DNA of 64,000 nt from Nocardia sp. SYP-A9097 (GCF_009649815.1 NZ_WJIC01000029.1:16636-80635), one strand, 5' to 3'. Counted from the first letter of the stretch, positions 35,730 through 44,767 are shown. The notes: generated by a model not told the origin, from the letters alone. Made by a program: numbers and translations.

Positions 35730-35874
35730 GGAATCCGCCTCTCCAGCGAGTTGAGGACCTTCCTCAGCATCTCCGGATCGGTGACCTCACCGATCGCGAT
35801 CTCACTATTGTCCGGCATCCGGAAAGGGGCGAGGACGCTATATCCGGGATTGTGCGGCCTGCGGACGATACCGA

Positions 35875-36492
35875 TCAGCGGCGATTCAGCGTCAGGACGC
35901 TGTCGACGACGGACTCCACATACGCTGCGGAAATGTCGCGGTCGGCGAGCAGTCGGCGGAAGATCAGCGGTCCCGCGAGCTGGTCGATGATCAGTGAGAT
36001 GTCGGCGCCCGGCGACAGCTCCCCGCGGGCCTCGGCGGCTTTCAGAATTCTTCGAAAGCCTGCCGATCCGGTCTGGTAGAGCATTTTCTTGAGCGTTCCG
36101 AACGCTGGATCGAATGGGGAACGGTCCAATACCGCGCGCATACCGCGCTCGCCCACCGGGTCGTGCAGCAACTGCCGCAAACCGTTCAGCTCATTGCGGA
36201 GATCGGTGCGCAGATCGCCGGTCGGCACGGGCCGGATCCGGTCGATCCGCTGCACGATCGCGTCGTGGATCAACGCCGCCACGTCCGGCCAGTGCCGGTA
36301 CAGCGTGGTCCGCCCGACGCCGCTGCGTGCCGCCACCGCCACATGGGTCACGCCGGGCCAGCCCTGCTCGACGAGCAGATCTTGCGCCGCGGTCAGCGCC
36401 GCCTGCCGACTGCGCACCACTCGCGGGTCGGGACCCCGAGCCGGCGCCCCGGCCGACTGCCGGACATCGTCCACCTGCGACTCCTTCGCCAT
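35875..36492 (-). CDS. TetR-family transcriptional regulator
   Basis: 205 aa from ATG 36492. The HTH is GVTHVAVAARSGVGRTTLYR, then HWPDVAALIHDAIV. The C-terminal part is the TetR_C ligand domain (PLIFRRLLADRDISAAYVES). An earlier in-frame ATG at 36522 is an alternative start. Divergent from a drug-exporter-type MFS gene, so it is probably its repressor, acting at the palindrome at 36557-36569. Confidence 0.92.
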   Translation of the reverse strand: MAKESQVDDVRQSAGAPARGPDPRVVRSRQAALTAAQDLLVEQGWPGVTHVAVAARSGVGRTTLYRHWPDVAALIHDAIVQRIDRIRPVPTGDLRTDLRNELNGLRQLLHDPVGERGMRAVLDRSPFDPAFGTLKKMLYQTGSAGFRRILKAAEARGELSPGADISLIIDQLAGPLIFRRLLADRDISAAYVESVVDSVLTLNRR

Positions 36493-36556
36493 CTCGGACC
36501 GTTCTGGAACATCTTGCACCATAAACTTTTGTGGTACATACTGCTCCATATCTTTA

Positions 36557-36569
36557 GAACAATCTGTTC
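36557..36569. promoter_or_regulatory. palindrome GAACAATCTGTTC, TetR operator candidate
   Basis: Perfect 5-3-5 palindrome in the divergent tetR/MFS gap. Related half-sites (TTCTGGAAC near 36512) occur nearer the tetR start. An operator is inferred from symmetry and position. Confidence 0.6.
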
Positions 36570-36610
36570 CGAAAATAAAGGATGGATCGCAAAGCCCTGG
36601 GGGCCAGGCG

Positions 36611-37861
36611 ATGACCACTGAAGTGACGATTTCCGCCACACCACCCGGGCAAGCGCACCGAAAAGCCTTGGCGCTGGCCGTCATCGCCGCCGCCCAATTG
36701 ACCGTGGTGCTCGACGTATCAATCGTGAATGTCGCATTACCGGCCATCCAGGAGAATCTGGGCTTCTCCGCGACCGGCCTGGAATGGGTGGTCAACGCCT
36801 ACGCATTGGCTTTCGGCGGTCTGCTCCTGCTGGGCGGGCGAATCGCCGACGTCCGCGGCAGCCGCGGCACCTTGATCACCGGACTGGTGCTGCTGGTGAT
36901 CGCATCGATCGCGGGCGGAGTGGCTCCGGGCGCGGGCTGGTTGATCGGCGCGCGGGTGGCACAGGGGATCGCCGGAGCGCTGATCGCACCATCCGCGCTG
37001 ACACTCATCGCCTCGACCTTTTCCGAAGGCGCCGAACGCAATCGGGCGATGGGTGTGTACGCGGCGATGTCCGGGGCGGGCGGTGCGCTGGGCTATGTGC
37101 TCGGCGGCGGATTGAGTTGGCGCTGGGTGCTTTTCGTCAACGTCCCGATCGGCATGGTCGCGGCACTGCTCGCGCTCAGAGCATTCGGCAAGGTAGGCGC
37201 ACCGGGCGGGCGCATAGATCTGGCCGGTGCGCTCACCGCCACGGCGGGTGTATCCCCGCTCGTCTACGGCCTGATGCACGCTGCCTCCGATTCGTGGAGT
37301 GCCGCGAGCACGTACGGTCCACTGCTCGGCGGCGCGCTCGCCCTACTGGCCTTCGTAATAGTCGAGGCTCGGCGGCGGTCTCCCCTCATGCCGTTGCGGG
37401 TCTGGGCCGACCGCAACCGAGCCGGCGCGTACGCGGTCATGCTGGTGATCGGCGCGGCGACCATCGCGGTGTTCTACTTGCTGACCCTGTTCATGCAGTT
37501 GGTGCTCGGATACAGCGCGCTCCGAACGGGTTTCGGATTCCTGGCCTTCGCGATCGGCGCCGGAATCACCGCCGGCGCCGGCGGGCGGCTGATCGAGCGA
37601 ACGGGACCGCGTCCGCTACTGGGTATCGGCGCGCTCTCGGTCGCGGCCGGATTGTTCTGGCTGTCGTACCTCGACGCCGATGCCATCTACCTGGCGAATC
37701 TGGCCGGGCCGCTGCTGCTTTCCGGCGCCGGGGTAGGGCTGTGCTTCGTACCGCCAGCCCCTCCTCATCTACCCACACCATCAACAACCCCGAATTCAGT
37801 GCTCAACGAATTTGGGCTTCGGGTGCTGCCGAGTCGCGTTGCTCGGCGATTCGGCGGCTGA
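36611..37861 (+). CDS. MFS drug transporter (DHA2/EmrB-QacA type), 3' end lost
   Basis: 416 aa as translated. Typical start LDVSIVNVALPAIQENLGFS (motif D1 of 14-helix exporters), motif A GGRIADVRGSRG and motif C-like GALGYVLGGGLSWRWVLFVN. After GPLLLSGAGVGLCFVP at about 37750 the sequence turns abruptly to Pro/Thr-rich PAPPHLPTPSTTPNS and ends, so the last two or so helices are missing. Its tail overlaps the convergent 138-aa gene. Probably non-functional through a deletion. Confidence 0.85.
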   Translation: MTTEVTISATPPGQAHRKALALAVIAAAQLTVVLDVSIVNVALPAIQENLGFSATGLEWVVNAYALAFGGLLLLGGRIADVRGSRGTLITGLVLLVIASIAGGVAPGAGWLIGARVAQGIAGALIAPSALTLIASTFSEGAERNRAMGVYAAMSGAGGALGYVLGGGLSWRWVLFVNVPIGMVAALLALRAFGKVGAPGGRIDLAGALTATAGVSPLVYGLMHAASDSWSAASTYGPLLGGALALLAFVIVEARRRSPLMPLRVWADRNRAGAYAVMLVIGAATIAVFYLLTLFMQLVLGYSALRTGFGFLAFAIGAGITAGAGGRLIERTGPRPLLGIGALSVAAGLFWLSYLDADAIYLANLAGPLLLSGAGVGLCFVPPAPPHLPTPSTTPNSVLNEFGLRVLPSRVARRFGG

Positions 37862-38219
37862 TCTCGTCCCAGGACAGGCGCAATTCATCCGCCGGTGCGG
37901 TGAAGAACACGAAGGTCGCGTCCCGCATGACCTTTCGCTTGCGGGCAACAGTCGACCTGTGCGGCTCGGAGCCCGCGTAGGCGTAGATTGCCGCCTTGTC
38001 GTCCCATGCCGAGTAGGTCCAGAAAACGCCTTTCAACATCTCTGCCTTCAAGGCCAGCCCGAGCACTCCCGGCGAGCGGCGAGCCTGCCACCACAGCGCA
38101 AGGGAAGCGATCAGGAAACCGGGCGCTCGGCGCAACGACTTGACCTCGAGGCGTGAGGCCATGCATTGCACCTCGGAGGTGGTGGGGGTGCGGACTGTCA
38201 TCCACGGAAGCGTTGGCAT
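37803..38219 (-). CDS. hypothetical protein, dimeric alpha-beta-barrel (CrtA/DUF3291-like)
   Basis: 138 aa from ATG 38219. The pattern MASRLEVKSLRRAPGFLIAS, GVLGLALKAEMLKGVFWTYS, WDDKAAIYAYAGSEPH fits ferredoxin-like barrel monooxygenase relatives, including spheroidene-monooxygenase-like proteins. Activity unproven. It is divergent from a LysR gene 86 bases away, a common regulator-target layout. Confidence 0.65.
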   Translation of the reverse strand: MPTLPWMTVRTPTTSEVQCMASRLEVKSLRRAPGFLIASLALWWQARRSPGVLGLALKAEMLKGVFWTYSAWDDKAAIYAYAGSEPHRSTVARKRKVMRDATFVFFTAPADELRLSWDEISRRIAEQRDSAAPEAQIR

Positions 38220-38305
38220 GTTCTCAGCGTCGGTTCGCGGCGGGAATTGATCAACGGCGAACTGCGTATGATGCGTTAAGCCGCCGTGATTGATAGGACG
38301 ACCGC

Positions 38306-39217
38306 ATGGACCTGCGCGACCTGGACTTGCGCGACATCGAGATCTTTCTGATGTTGTCCGCGGAGTTGCACTTCGGCCGGACCGCCGAACGATTGCACCT
38401 CTCACCAGCCCGGGTCAGTCAGGTGATCGGGAAACTGGAACGGCGCATCGGCGGCAAACTCTTCGAACGAACCAGTCGCACAGTGACTTTGACACCGATC
38501 GGGCGACGGCTGCGGGACGACCTACAAGCCAACTACCATGACCTCCGGGCCAGCCTGGGCCGGGCGACCCGCGCAGCCCGCTACGGCGATGCCGGCATAC
38601 TGCGGCTGGGAATCACCAGCAGCAACCTCGACAACGTCCGCCCACTACTGAACGCCTTCCAATCCCGGCATCCCGACTGCACCGTGCACATCGAACACGT
38701 CCACTTCGGCAACCCCTTCGGTGCGTTGCGCGGCGACGATATCGACGCGCTGGTGAGCTGGCTTCCTATCGAAGAGCCCGACCTGGTGGTCGGCCCGACG
38801 CTGTACGAGGAACCGTTCATGCTGCTCGTCGGTGCGGATCACCCACTGGCACAACGGGAATCGGCCTCCTACGAGGATCTCGGCGACTACGGCGTCTTCG
38901 GAGTGCCATCGGACGACCCGGTCAACCTACCCCCTGACTACTGGACCGCCGCCGCCGTTCCGTTCTTCACCCCCAGTGGCCGTCGCATCTCCCGCATCGC
39001 CCAGGCAGCCAACTTCCAAGACCTGATATTGCTCGTGGCCGCAGGCAAGGCCATCACTCCGGTACACGCGCACGCCGCCCGCTACTACTCCAGGCCCGAT
39101 GTCACCTACATCCCCATGCCCGACGTCCCGCCCGCCCGGTGGGCCCTGATCTGGCGCCGATCCGGGGAAACCGACCTCATCAAAGACCTTGCGGCAGCCG
39201 CCATTTCGGCCCCTTAG
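38306..39217 (+). CDS. LysR-family transcriptional regulator
   Basis: 303 aa. The N-terminal HTH has LMLSAELHFGRTAERLHLSP, then ARVSQVIGKLERRIGGKLFE. The effector domain starts near RLGITSSNLDNVRPLLNAF. The last residues fit a normal LysR length. Divergent from the 138-aa barrel protein, its probable target. Confidence 0.93.
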   Translation: MDLRDLDLRDIEIFLMLSAELHFGRTAERLHLSPARVSQVIGKLERRIGGKLFERTSRTVTLTPIGRRLRDDLQANYHDLRASLGRATRAARYGDAGILRLGITSSNLDNVRPLLNAFQSRHPDCTVHIEHVHFGNPFGALRGDDIDALVSWLPIEEPDLVVGPTLYEEPFMLLVGADHPLAQRESASYEDLGDYGVFGVPSDDPVNLPPDYWTAAAVPFFTPSGRRISRIAQAANFQDLILLVAAGKAITPVHAHAARYYSRPDVTYIPMPDVPPARWALIWRRSGETDLIKDLAAAAISAP

Positions 39218-39286
39218 CAGGCCCGCAACAACCACCGAGGCTGAGGAAAGCCGAAAGGGCTTATCCCGGACAGCGAGCGAACGCTG

Positions 39287-39332
39287 GTTGGAATAAGCCC
39301 CTTATAGTGGACCTAGCTGGACGTTATTCCAA
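39287..39332. repeat. inverted repeat GTTGGAATAA / TTATTCCAAC
   Basis: Perfect 10-base arms at 39287-39296 and 39323-39332, just before a recombinase-associated pseudogene. The left arm runs on into ATAAGCC, whose complement GGCTTAT lies at about 39258. It may be a terminator of the lysR gene or a recombination end. Confidence 0.5.
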
Positions 39333-39342
39333 CAGGGCTGAC

Positions 39343-39774
39343 CTGCAGAAACTCGACAACACTCGGGCAAGAATCGACGCCGGACCACCCCCGGCACTTC
39401 CCCGCCGACGCAAAAAGCCACCTGCCACCCAGCCGCGTGTACCGCGCAAGATCGAGCGGAGACTCACCGCCACGACGGTCGACGAGCTCCTCCGCGCCTA
39501 CCGCGACGGAGCGTCGACCGCGCAACTCGCGACGCGCTAGGGGATCTCCAAAACCGCCGTCCCCGCGCTATTGACCAACCACGCGGTCCCCCGCCGCTAC
39601 CAGTCGATGACCACCACCGACATCGACCACACCGAACTGCTCTACCTCGCCGGCCACTCACTCGCCAGCTGCAGCCGCCTCACCGGCTTCCCCGCCAGCA
39701 CCATCCGCGACGCCCTCCGCGAACGCGGCACACCCATACGACCAGCCGGAGGACGCCACCACGGCCCGCACTAG
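39343..39774 (+). pseudogene. recombinase-associated HTH protein with in-frame TAG
   Basis: Reads LQKLDNTRARIDAG, a Pro/Arg linker, RRLTATTVDELLRAYRDGAS, then TAG at 39538-39540 exactly where the HTH continues (QLATR-stop-GISKTAVPALLTNH; family consensus has Tyr). A second repeat of the HTH follows (LAGHSLASCSRLTGFPASTI, RDALRERGTP). Such proteins accompany actinobacterial serine-recombinase elements. A Tyr-to-stop mutation inactivated it. Confidence 0.65.
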
Positions 39775-39925
39775 CGCACCCATCGGCGTGTCGACACGCC
39801 ACATCGCAGGTCCAATTCCTCACCGCAGCAAGCGATTGGCAAGCGCTTGCCCTCGAGAGGGCTGCTCGAACGCTGGCCGGGAGTTCATTGTGTCGGCTGA
39901 TCGAGGGCGGGCTCGCAGGGCGGAC

Positions 39926-40444
39926 TCAGAATCCGCGCAGGCGGTCGGGGACGATGCGCACCGGCACCGAGTAGTCGTCGAAGAACTGCTCTCTCGTCAT
40001 CCCGATGTCGACCAAGCCCTTGGCGTACTTCACGACATAGGCCTCGATTTCGGCCAGGGAGGCGCCGGCGGTGTCGACCCTGGCCTCACCGGTGAGCACG
40101 TTGACCTCGCCGCCGGTGGCGTTGGTGTTGAGGTTCAGCGAAACCCGCGGGTTCGCGGCGATATTGCGAAGCTTGGGGGTGCCCGGCTGGGTGAAGATCA
40201 GGAACGCACCGTCGGCCCACTGGAACCAGACCGGATTGGGCTGCGGTGTGCCACTGGGGTTTACGGTGGTCAACCAGACAATATCTTCCTTCGCCAGACG
40301 TTTGGCGACCTGCGCACCGAATTCGGTGTCGGTGTCGATGAGAGGCGAGGAACTGGATATACGGACTCCTTGGTGGGATGTCGTTCGAGTCGTTCGGAAC
40401 TCCTCAACATTCAACTCCCCGTACGCATTCCGAGAAATCATCAT
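39926..40444 (-). CDS. pyridoxamine 5'-phosphate oxidase-like / F420-dependent family protein
   Basis: 172 aa split-barrel protein: LAKEDIVWLTTVNPSGTPQP, NPVWFQWADGAFLIFTQPGT, PKLRNIAANPRVSLNLN, and the end YSVPVRIVPDRLRGF match the actinobacterial TIGR03667-type FMN/F420-binding group. The ATG at 40444 has GAGGAA 8 to 10 bases upstream. The first ~28 residues are longer than usual relatives. Reaction unknown, probably reduction of a small substrate. Confidence 0.85.
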   Translation of the reverse strand: MMISRNAYGELNVEEFRTTRTTSHQGVRISSSSPLIDTDTEFGAQVAKRLAKEDIVWLTTVNPSGTPQPNPVWFQWADGAFLIFTQPGTPKLRNIAANPRVSLNLNTNATGGEVNVLTGEARVDTAGASLAEIEAYVVKYAKGLVDIGMTREQFFDDYSVPVRIVPDRLRGF

Positions 40445-40491
40445 ATCGTGTGTTCCTCTACGCGGCCGCGACGATTTCAGGTAAGGGTGAC

Positions 40492-41478
40492 TCAGCCCAG
40501 CGTCGGGTAGTCGGTGTAGCCGACATGGTCGCCGCCGTAGAAGGTCGCCTCGTCGGCCGTGTTGAAGGGGCCGCCCGCCTTGATTCGGGCGTCCAGGTCC
40601 GGGTTGGCCAGCCACAGGGTGGCCAGTGCGATCGCATCCGCCACACCGGATTCCAGCGCCTCGACGCCGGCCTCGAGGGTCGCGGGGAACGCCTCGGGAG
40701 TGGGGTGCGGGTTGAGGATGAAGCCGTTGGACCAGGCCGCGCGCAGCTTGGTGGTCAGCTCGCGGTCGCCGCCCTCCATGATGTGCACGTAGGCGATGTC
40801 CAGGTCTGCGAGCTCGGTCAGCAGCTCGAGATACAGCGGGGCCGGGTCGGCCTCCACGATGTGGTTGAACGGGTTGCCGGGCGAGAGCCGGATACCGGTG
40901 CGGTCGGCGCCGATGGCCGCGGCCACAGCGGCCACCACCTCGGTGGCGAACCGGATGCGGTTGGCGATCGAGCCGCCGTAGTTGTCGGTGCGCCGGTTGG
41001 TGTTGTCGGCCAGGAACTGGTGCAGCAGATAGCCGTTGGCACCGTGCACCTCGACACCGTCGAAGCCGGCCGCGATGGCGTTACGCGCCGCGGCGACGAA
41101 GTCGTCGATGGTGGTGGTGATGTCCTCGGCGGTCATCTCCCGGGGCTGCGGGTGGTCGATCATCCCGTTCGGGGTGAACAGCTGCTCACCGGAGACCACC
41201 GCGGACGGGGCCAGCGGCAGCGCATTGTCCGGGTACAGCATGGGGTGGCCGATGCGACCGCAGTGGGTGAGCTGCGCGACGATGCGGCCGCCGGCCTTGT
41301 GCACGGCATCGGTGACCACGCGCCAGGCCGCGGTCTGCGCCTCGTTGTGCAGGTTGGAGATGATCTGACTGACGGTCAAATCCACTGTGCGAGTAGGAAT
41401 GTCATCAAACGTCAGCGAGCGAGCCCACTGCGCCAGGCGAGCGGTGACGCTCGGGGACGAAGCTTCCGAAATACCCAT
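40492..41478 (-). CDS. old-yellow-enzyme oxidoreductase with a foreign N-terminus (chimera)
   Basis: 328 aa. From about residue 46 on it is a clear OYE/alkene reductase: RVVTDAVHKAGGRIVAQL, HCGRIGHP, GFDGVEVHGANGYLLHQFL, NRRTDNYGGSIANRIRF. The OYE's own first ~90 residues, with the first FMN-binding strand, are missing. Instead residues 1-45 read SVTARLAQWARSLTFDDIPT, like the start of MmgE/PrpD-family proteins. A deletion has joined two genes, so activity is doubtful. It starts 3 bases after the PKS remnant. Confidence 0.8.
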   Translation of the reverse strand: MGISEASSPSVTARLAQWARSLTFDDIPTRTVDLTVSQIISNLHNEAQTAAWRVVTDAVHKAGGRIVAQLTHCGRIGHPMLYPDNALPLAPSAVVSGEQLFTPNGMIDHPQPREMTAEDITTTIDDFVAAARNAIAAGFDGVEVHGANGYLLHQFLADNTNRRTDNYGGSIANRIRFATEVVAAVAAAIGADRTGIRLSPGNPFNHIVEADPAPLYLELLTELADLDIAYVHIMEGGDRELTTKLRAAWSNGFILNPHPTPEAFPATLEAGVEALESGVADAIALATLWLANPDLDARIKAGGPFNTADEATFYGGDHVGYTDYPTLG

Positions 41479-41480
41479 CG

Positions 41481-42650
41481 CTATCCTGGCTTCGCCAGGT
41501 CGATCAGAGCGTCTACATCCATAGCTTCGATCTCGTCCAGTGGTGTGGTCGTGGCCGGCATGACGGGGTCGCCACCGCTATCGGACACTGCGGGTTCGAG
41601 ATCTTCGCTCTGCCCGTACTTGTCCGGGAATCGTTCGCGCAGAACGTTCACCAGGTGTCTGGCCAGTCGAGCCGGACTCGGGTGGTCGAATACCGTCGAC
41701 ACGGGCAGCCGGAGCTCGACGATTCCTTGCAGTCGGTTGCGGAACTCGACAGCGGTCAAGGAATCGAATCCAATGTCCTTGAACGCCATCTCCCCGACTA
41801 TGGCGAGCCGGTCCTCGTAGCCGAGGATGTCAGCGGCTTGTGTCTGGATCTCGGCCAGCACCGCTTCCCGCTGGCCTTCGAGGTCGAGTTCTTTCAGACG
41901 TTCGAGCAGGTTGGAGCGGGTGGCCCGCTCAGATGCCGTCGCGCGCCGGTCCTTTCGCACGAGTCTGTGGAACAGGCCGGGCGTGTCGCTCGATCGTGCG
42001 ATGCGGTCGGCGTCGAATGCCGCGGCAATGAGATATGGATGCGCGGATCCGGCCACCTTGTCGAACATGTCGAGACCGACTTCCTGCGGCATCTGGGACA
42101 GCCCTGTCCTTCTGATGCGTGAAACATCGTTGCCGGACAGGCGCCCTGACATGCCGCCGGTCTCCTGCGCCCAGATGCCCCAGGCCACCGATTGACCGGG
42201 CAGACCGAGTGTCTGCCGGTACTGGGCGAACGCGTCAAGGAAGGCGTTCGCTGCGGCGTAGTTGGCCTGTCCGGGTGATCCGAGAGATCCGGCCGCGGAG
42301 GAGAACAAGATGAAGGCTTCGAGGTTCAGATGGCGGGTCAGTTCATGAAGGTTCCATGCGACGTCGACCTTCGATCGCAGCACCGCGTGCAGCTGCTCAC
42401 GGCCCAAGGTGTCCACTGTGCCGTCGGAGACATGGCCGGCCGCGCTGATGACGACTCGCAGGGGCGCGTCTGTGGGGATGGTATCGATTACTCGGGCGAG
42501 GTCATCGATCTTCGAGGCATCGCAGGCAACGATGCGGACATTGGCTCCTTGCGTCTGTAGCTCGGCTTGCAGCTGTTCCGCCCCTGCCGCGTTCATTCCC
42601 GATCGACTCATCAGCATCAGGTCTGTGACACCGTGACTGGCGACGAAGGT
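41481..42650 (-). pseudogene. C-terminal KR-ACP part of a type I polyketide synthase
   Basis: The remnant starts inside a ketoreductase domain (ASHGVTDLMLMSRSG) and keeps the KR active-site region FILFSSAAGSLGSPGQANYA. An ACP with FKDIGFDSLTAVEFRNRL follows (phosphopantetheine Ser in GFDSL), and it ends naturally at MDVDALIDLAKPG. Everything upstream (KS, AT and so on) is gone: near 42650 the sequence turns into an IS3-type transposase on the opposite strand. Confidence 0.88.
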
Positions 42651-43160
42651 CGATGTCACCGTCGACGGCCGCCAGGTCCGGTTCCTCAACATCATCGACG
42701 AGTTCACCCGGGAAGCATTGGCCACCAGAGCTTTTCGCTCCTGCACCGCCGATCGATTGGTCGGTGTGCTCGAGGAGATCATCGCGGCCACCGGCCGAAG
42801 ACCCGTGCATATCCGGATGGACAACGGCACCGAGATGACCGCGCACGCGATGGCCGACTGGTGCCGGTTCACCGGTGTCGATGCCTCGTTCATCGATCCG
42901 GGATCGCCGTGGCAGAACGGGGTCTGCGAGTCGTTCAACGGGCGTTTCCGCGACGAATTCCTGACCTGCGAGGTGTTTCATTCCCTGACCGAGGTGCGGG
43001 TTCTTGCCGAGGACTGGCGCATCGAGTACAACAGTTACCGACCCCACGGATCGCTGGGTTTCCTTGCCCCGCAAGCATTCCGTGAGCAATGGGTACCGAC
43101 CGAGTTCGAGCAACAACGACAACTCGCATAGCCGGTGGACCTGCTATCGGGGCCCAGTCA
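42646..43160 (+). mobile_element. IS3-family element, 3' part of transposase with right end
   Basis: Frame 42646-43131 carries the rve/DDE core: VRFLNIIDEFTREALATRAF, IRMDNGTEMTAHAMADWC, SPWQNGVCESFNGRFRDEFL. The first catalytic Asp region and the N-terminal HTH are absent. After the stop comes TGGACCTGCTATCGGGGCCC at 43136-43155, resembling IS3-type right ends. The left end is cut at the polyketide-synthase junction. Confidence 0.8.
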
Positions 43161-43479
43161 CCCGGCCGAATCACCTCGAGACTCCCGGCATCTCCGGATT
43201 TTCGACCGGCTTCGGGTTGGCGACTGCATCGTGGTGGTGGGACGAGAACAAGCGGGCCGTCGATCGGTGCGGTCGTGCGTACAAGCCTGTGCTCCCACGC
43301 AGAACCGGATTCGCCTACGATTTTCATATCGGCAGCGCTTTCGCAGTCGACATGCAGGGCGCGCCCTGGGCGACCCGAGGCCGCCCTCGAGAATTGAGGA
43401 GCCGGTCGGACACCGTCATTCGGCACGGTGAAGGCGACCATCCGAAAGGAATATCACGACCCCTCCAAGGAGACTCACC
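43161..43479. other. no supported gene
   Basis: Only shadow frames. An AAGGAGA ribosome-binding site at its end serves the following gene. Confidence 0.4.
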
Positions 43480-43881
43480 ATGCTTGGTGACCAAGTCGGA
43501 GAAGTCACTGGTCAAGCGATCAGCACACGGGTTCTGGGAGATATCGGGCTCGGCCCGCGAACCGAGATAACCCACCATCAGGTGGGCACGCTCTGCGGCG
43601 TTCAGATCGACAGTACGGTGACCTACGTCGGCACGATGCGCCCCAACGGCACGCTCGCCGGTGAAGGCACCGGGTTCGTCGTCACCGCGAGCGGACAGAC
43701 GGCCACGTTCCGGGGCACGGGCGTCGGCAGGTTCACCGGCCCCGGGACTGTCAGCTGGAGAGGCGCGGTCTTCTACGAGACCAGCGGTGAGGAACTGAGC
43801 CGTCTCAACGGGATCGCACTCGCGTTCGAGTACACCGTCCACGACGGCAAGTCCGAAGGCAAGCAGTTCGAGTGGAAGTAG
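43480..43881 (+). CDS. hypothetical protein, beta-barrel-like
   Basis: 133 aa, beta-strand-rich, Gly/Thr-rich: TYVGTMRPNGTLAGEGTGFV, TASGQTATFRGTGVGRFTGP, then GIALAFEYTVHDGKSEG. The repeated strand-turn pattern suggests a small soluble lipocalin- or allene-oxide-cyclase-like barrel; family not confirmed. AAGGAGA precedes ATG 43480. Confidence 0.7.
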   Translation: MLGDQVGEVTGQAISTRVLGDIGLGPRTEITHHQVGTLCGVQIDSTVTYVGTMRPNGTLAGEGTGFVVTASGQTATFRGTGVGRFTGPGTVSWRGAVFYETSGEELSRLNGIALAFEYTVHDGKSEGKQFEWK

Positions 43882-44013
43882 AGCTGATGGTCGACCGCAT
43901 CAGCCCACATACCGCGGCCGGCCCCCTTGGCTGAACACGTCAAGGGGTCGGTTCCTGTGGAAATCGGACGTCCCACCATATGCCCGCATCCCGCTACCCT
44001 GTTCTGCCACGCT

Positions 44014-44103
44014 CTGGGAGTTCTCGGCATCTACGGCTACGGCAGAATCGGGCGGACCGTCGCCGGATACGGCGCCGCCTTCGGCATGCCCGTCCTGTTC
44101 TGC
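44014..44103 (+). pseudogene. fragment of a D-2-hydroxyacid dehydrogenase Rossmann domain
   Basis: About 30 codons: LGVLGIYGYGRIGRTVAGYG followed by AAFGMPVL, matching the NAD-binding motif GYGRIGR of D-isomer-specific hydroxyacid dehydrogenases. No more of the gene is present. A short HTH-like stretch downstream (GISCATVYSYLR) recalls transposase DNA, so several fragments were joined here. Confidence 0.5.
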
Positions 44104-44188
44104 GCTGGCACCGATTTCGGCATCAGCTGTGCGACCGTCTACAGCTACCTGCGCTCCCCGCTTGCCAGCGCCATGCTCATCCGCTGAA

Positions 44189-44218
44189 CTACCCCTACCC
44201 CTACCCCTACCCCTACCC
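44189..44218 (+). repeat. five tandem CTACCC hexamers
   Basis: Perfect 6-base units 44189-44218. On the minus strand this is GGGTAG x5, G-rich and able to form stacked G-quartets. It sits at the stop of the 184-aa minus-strand gene. Confidence 0.9.
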
Positions 44219-44767
44219 GGGCACGACGAGAGGGAACGGAACCGGGATCGCCTCTCCCGGCCTGTAGGCCTGGATGACGCGGAGATAGGTGGTGAGACCG
44301 GGCAGGTCGGTGAGGCGGGCTTGCCTGCGCGGGGCCCCGACGAGCAGCACTTCGACCTCACAGCCTGCAACGGTGTCGGCCGGCAGGGACCGATCCAACG
44401 TAACCACGACCGTCGTGACGGGTTCGAGCCCATGGTGCAGGTAGGCCAGGCCGGCGTCGGAGGGCTGGTAGCTGAAGGTGAGCACTTCCGGGCCGGAGCA
44501 TTCCCGGATGAAACTCCAGCCACGGGCGGCGAGGGTGATGCCCAGTCCGGTGAACACCCGAATGTCGGCTGCGGTCATGGGGCGCCCGCACGCCGTGGCC
44601 AGAGCCTGCAGGACGCTGGCGGGTGGGTATCGGCGATGCCAGATCTCGGCTTGAATCACCGTGACCAGTCCGCTCTTCCGCCTGGGAGCGTTGGCGTGTG
44701 CGTCGCGTTCGTGCTGCCCTGCGCTTCGGCGTGCCGCCTTCTTGTTGTTGGCCCTGAACATGGACAC
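44213..44767 (-). CDS. hypothetical protein
   Basis: 184 aa. Basic N-terminus (NNKKAARRSAGQHERD), then a globular part: VIQAEIWHRRYPPASVLQAL, PMTAADIRVFTGLGITLAAR, PVTTVVVTLDRSLPADTVAG. Not recognised. It lies among mobile-element debris and may be cargo. The C-terminal codons border the hexamer repeat. Confidence 0.55.
   Translation of the reverse strand: MSMFRANNKKAARRSAGQHERDAHANAPRRKSGLVTVIQAEIWHRRYPPASVLQALATACGRPMTAADIRVFTGLGITLAARGWSFIRECSGPEVLTFSYQPSDAGLAYLHHGLEPVTTVVVTLDRSLPADTVAGCEVEVLLVGAPRRQARLTDLPGLTTYLRVIQAYRPGEAIPVPFPLVVPG

Noticed and set aside
40378..41820. Long plus-strand ORF of 480 codons
   Set aside because: It is the antisense shadow of the OYE and PKS genes: Gly/Arg/Val-rich with no domain, while the minus strand has clear motifs.
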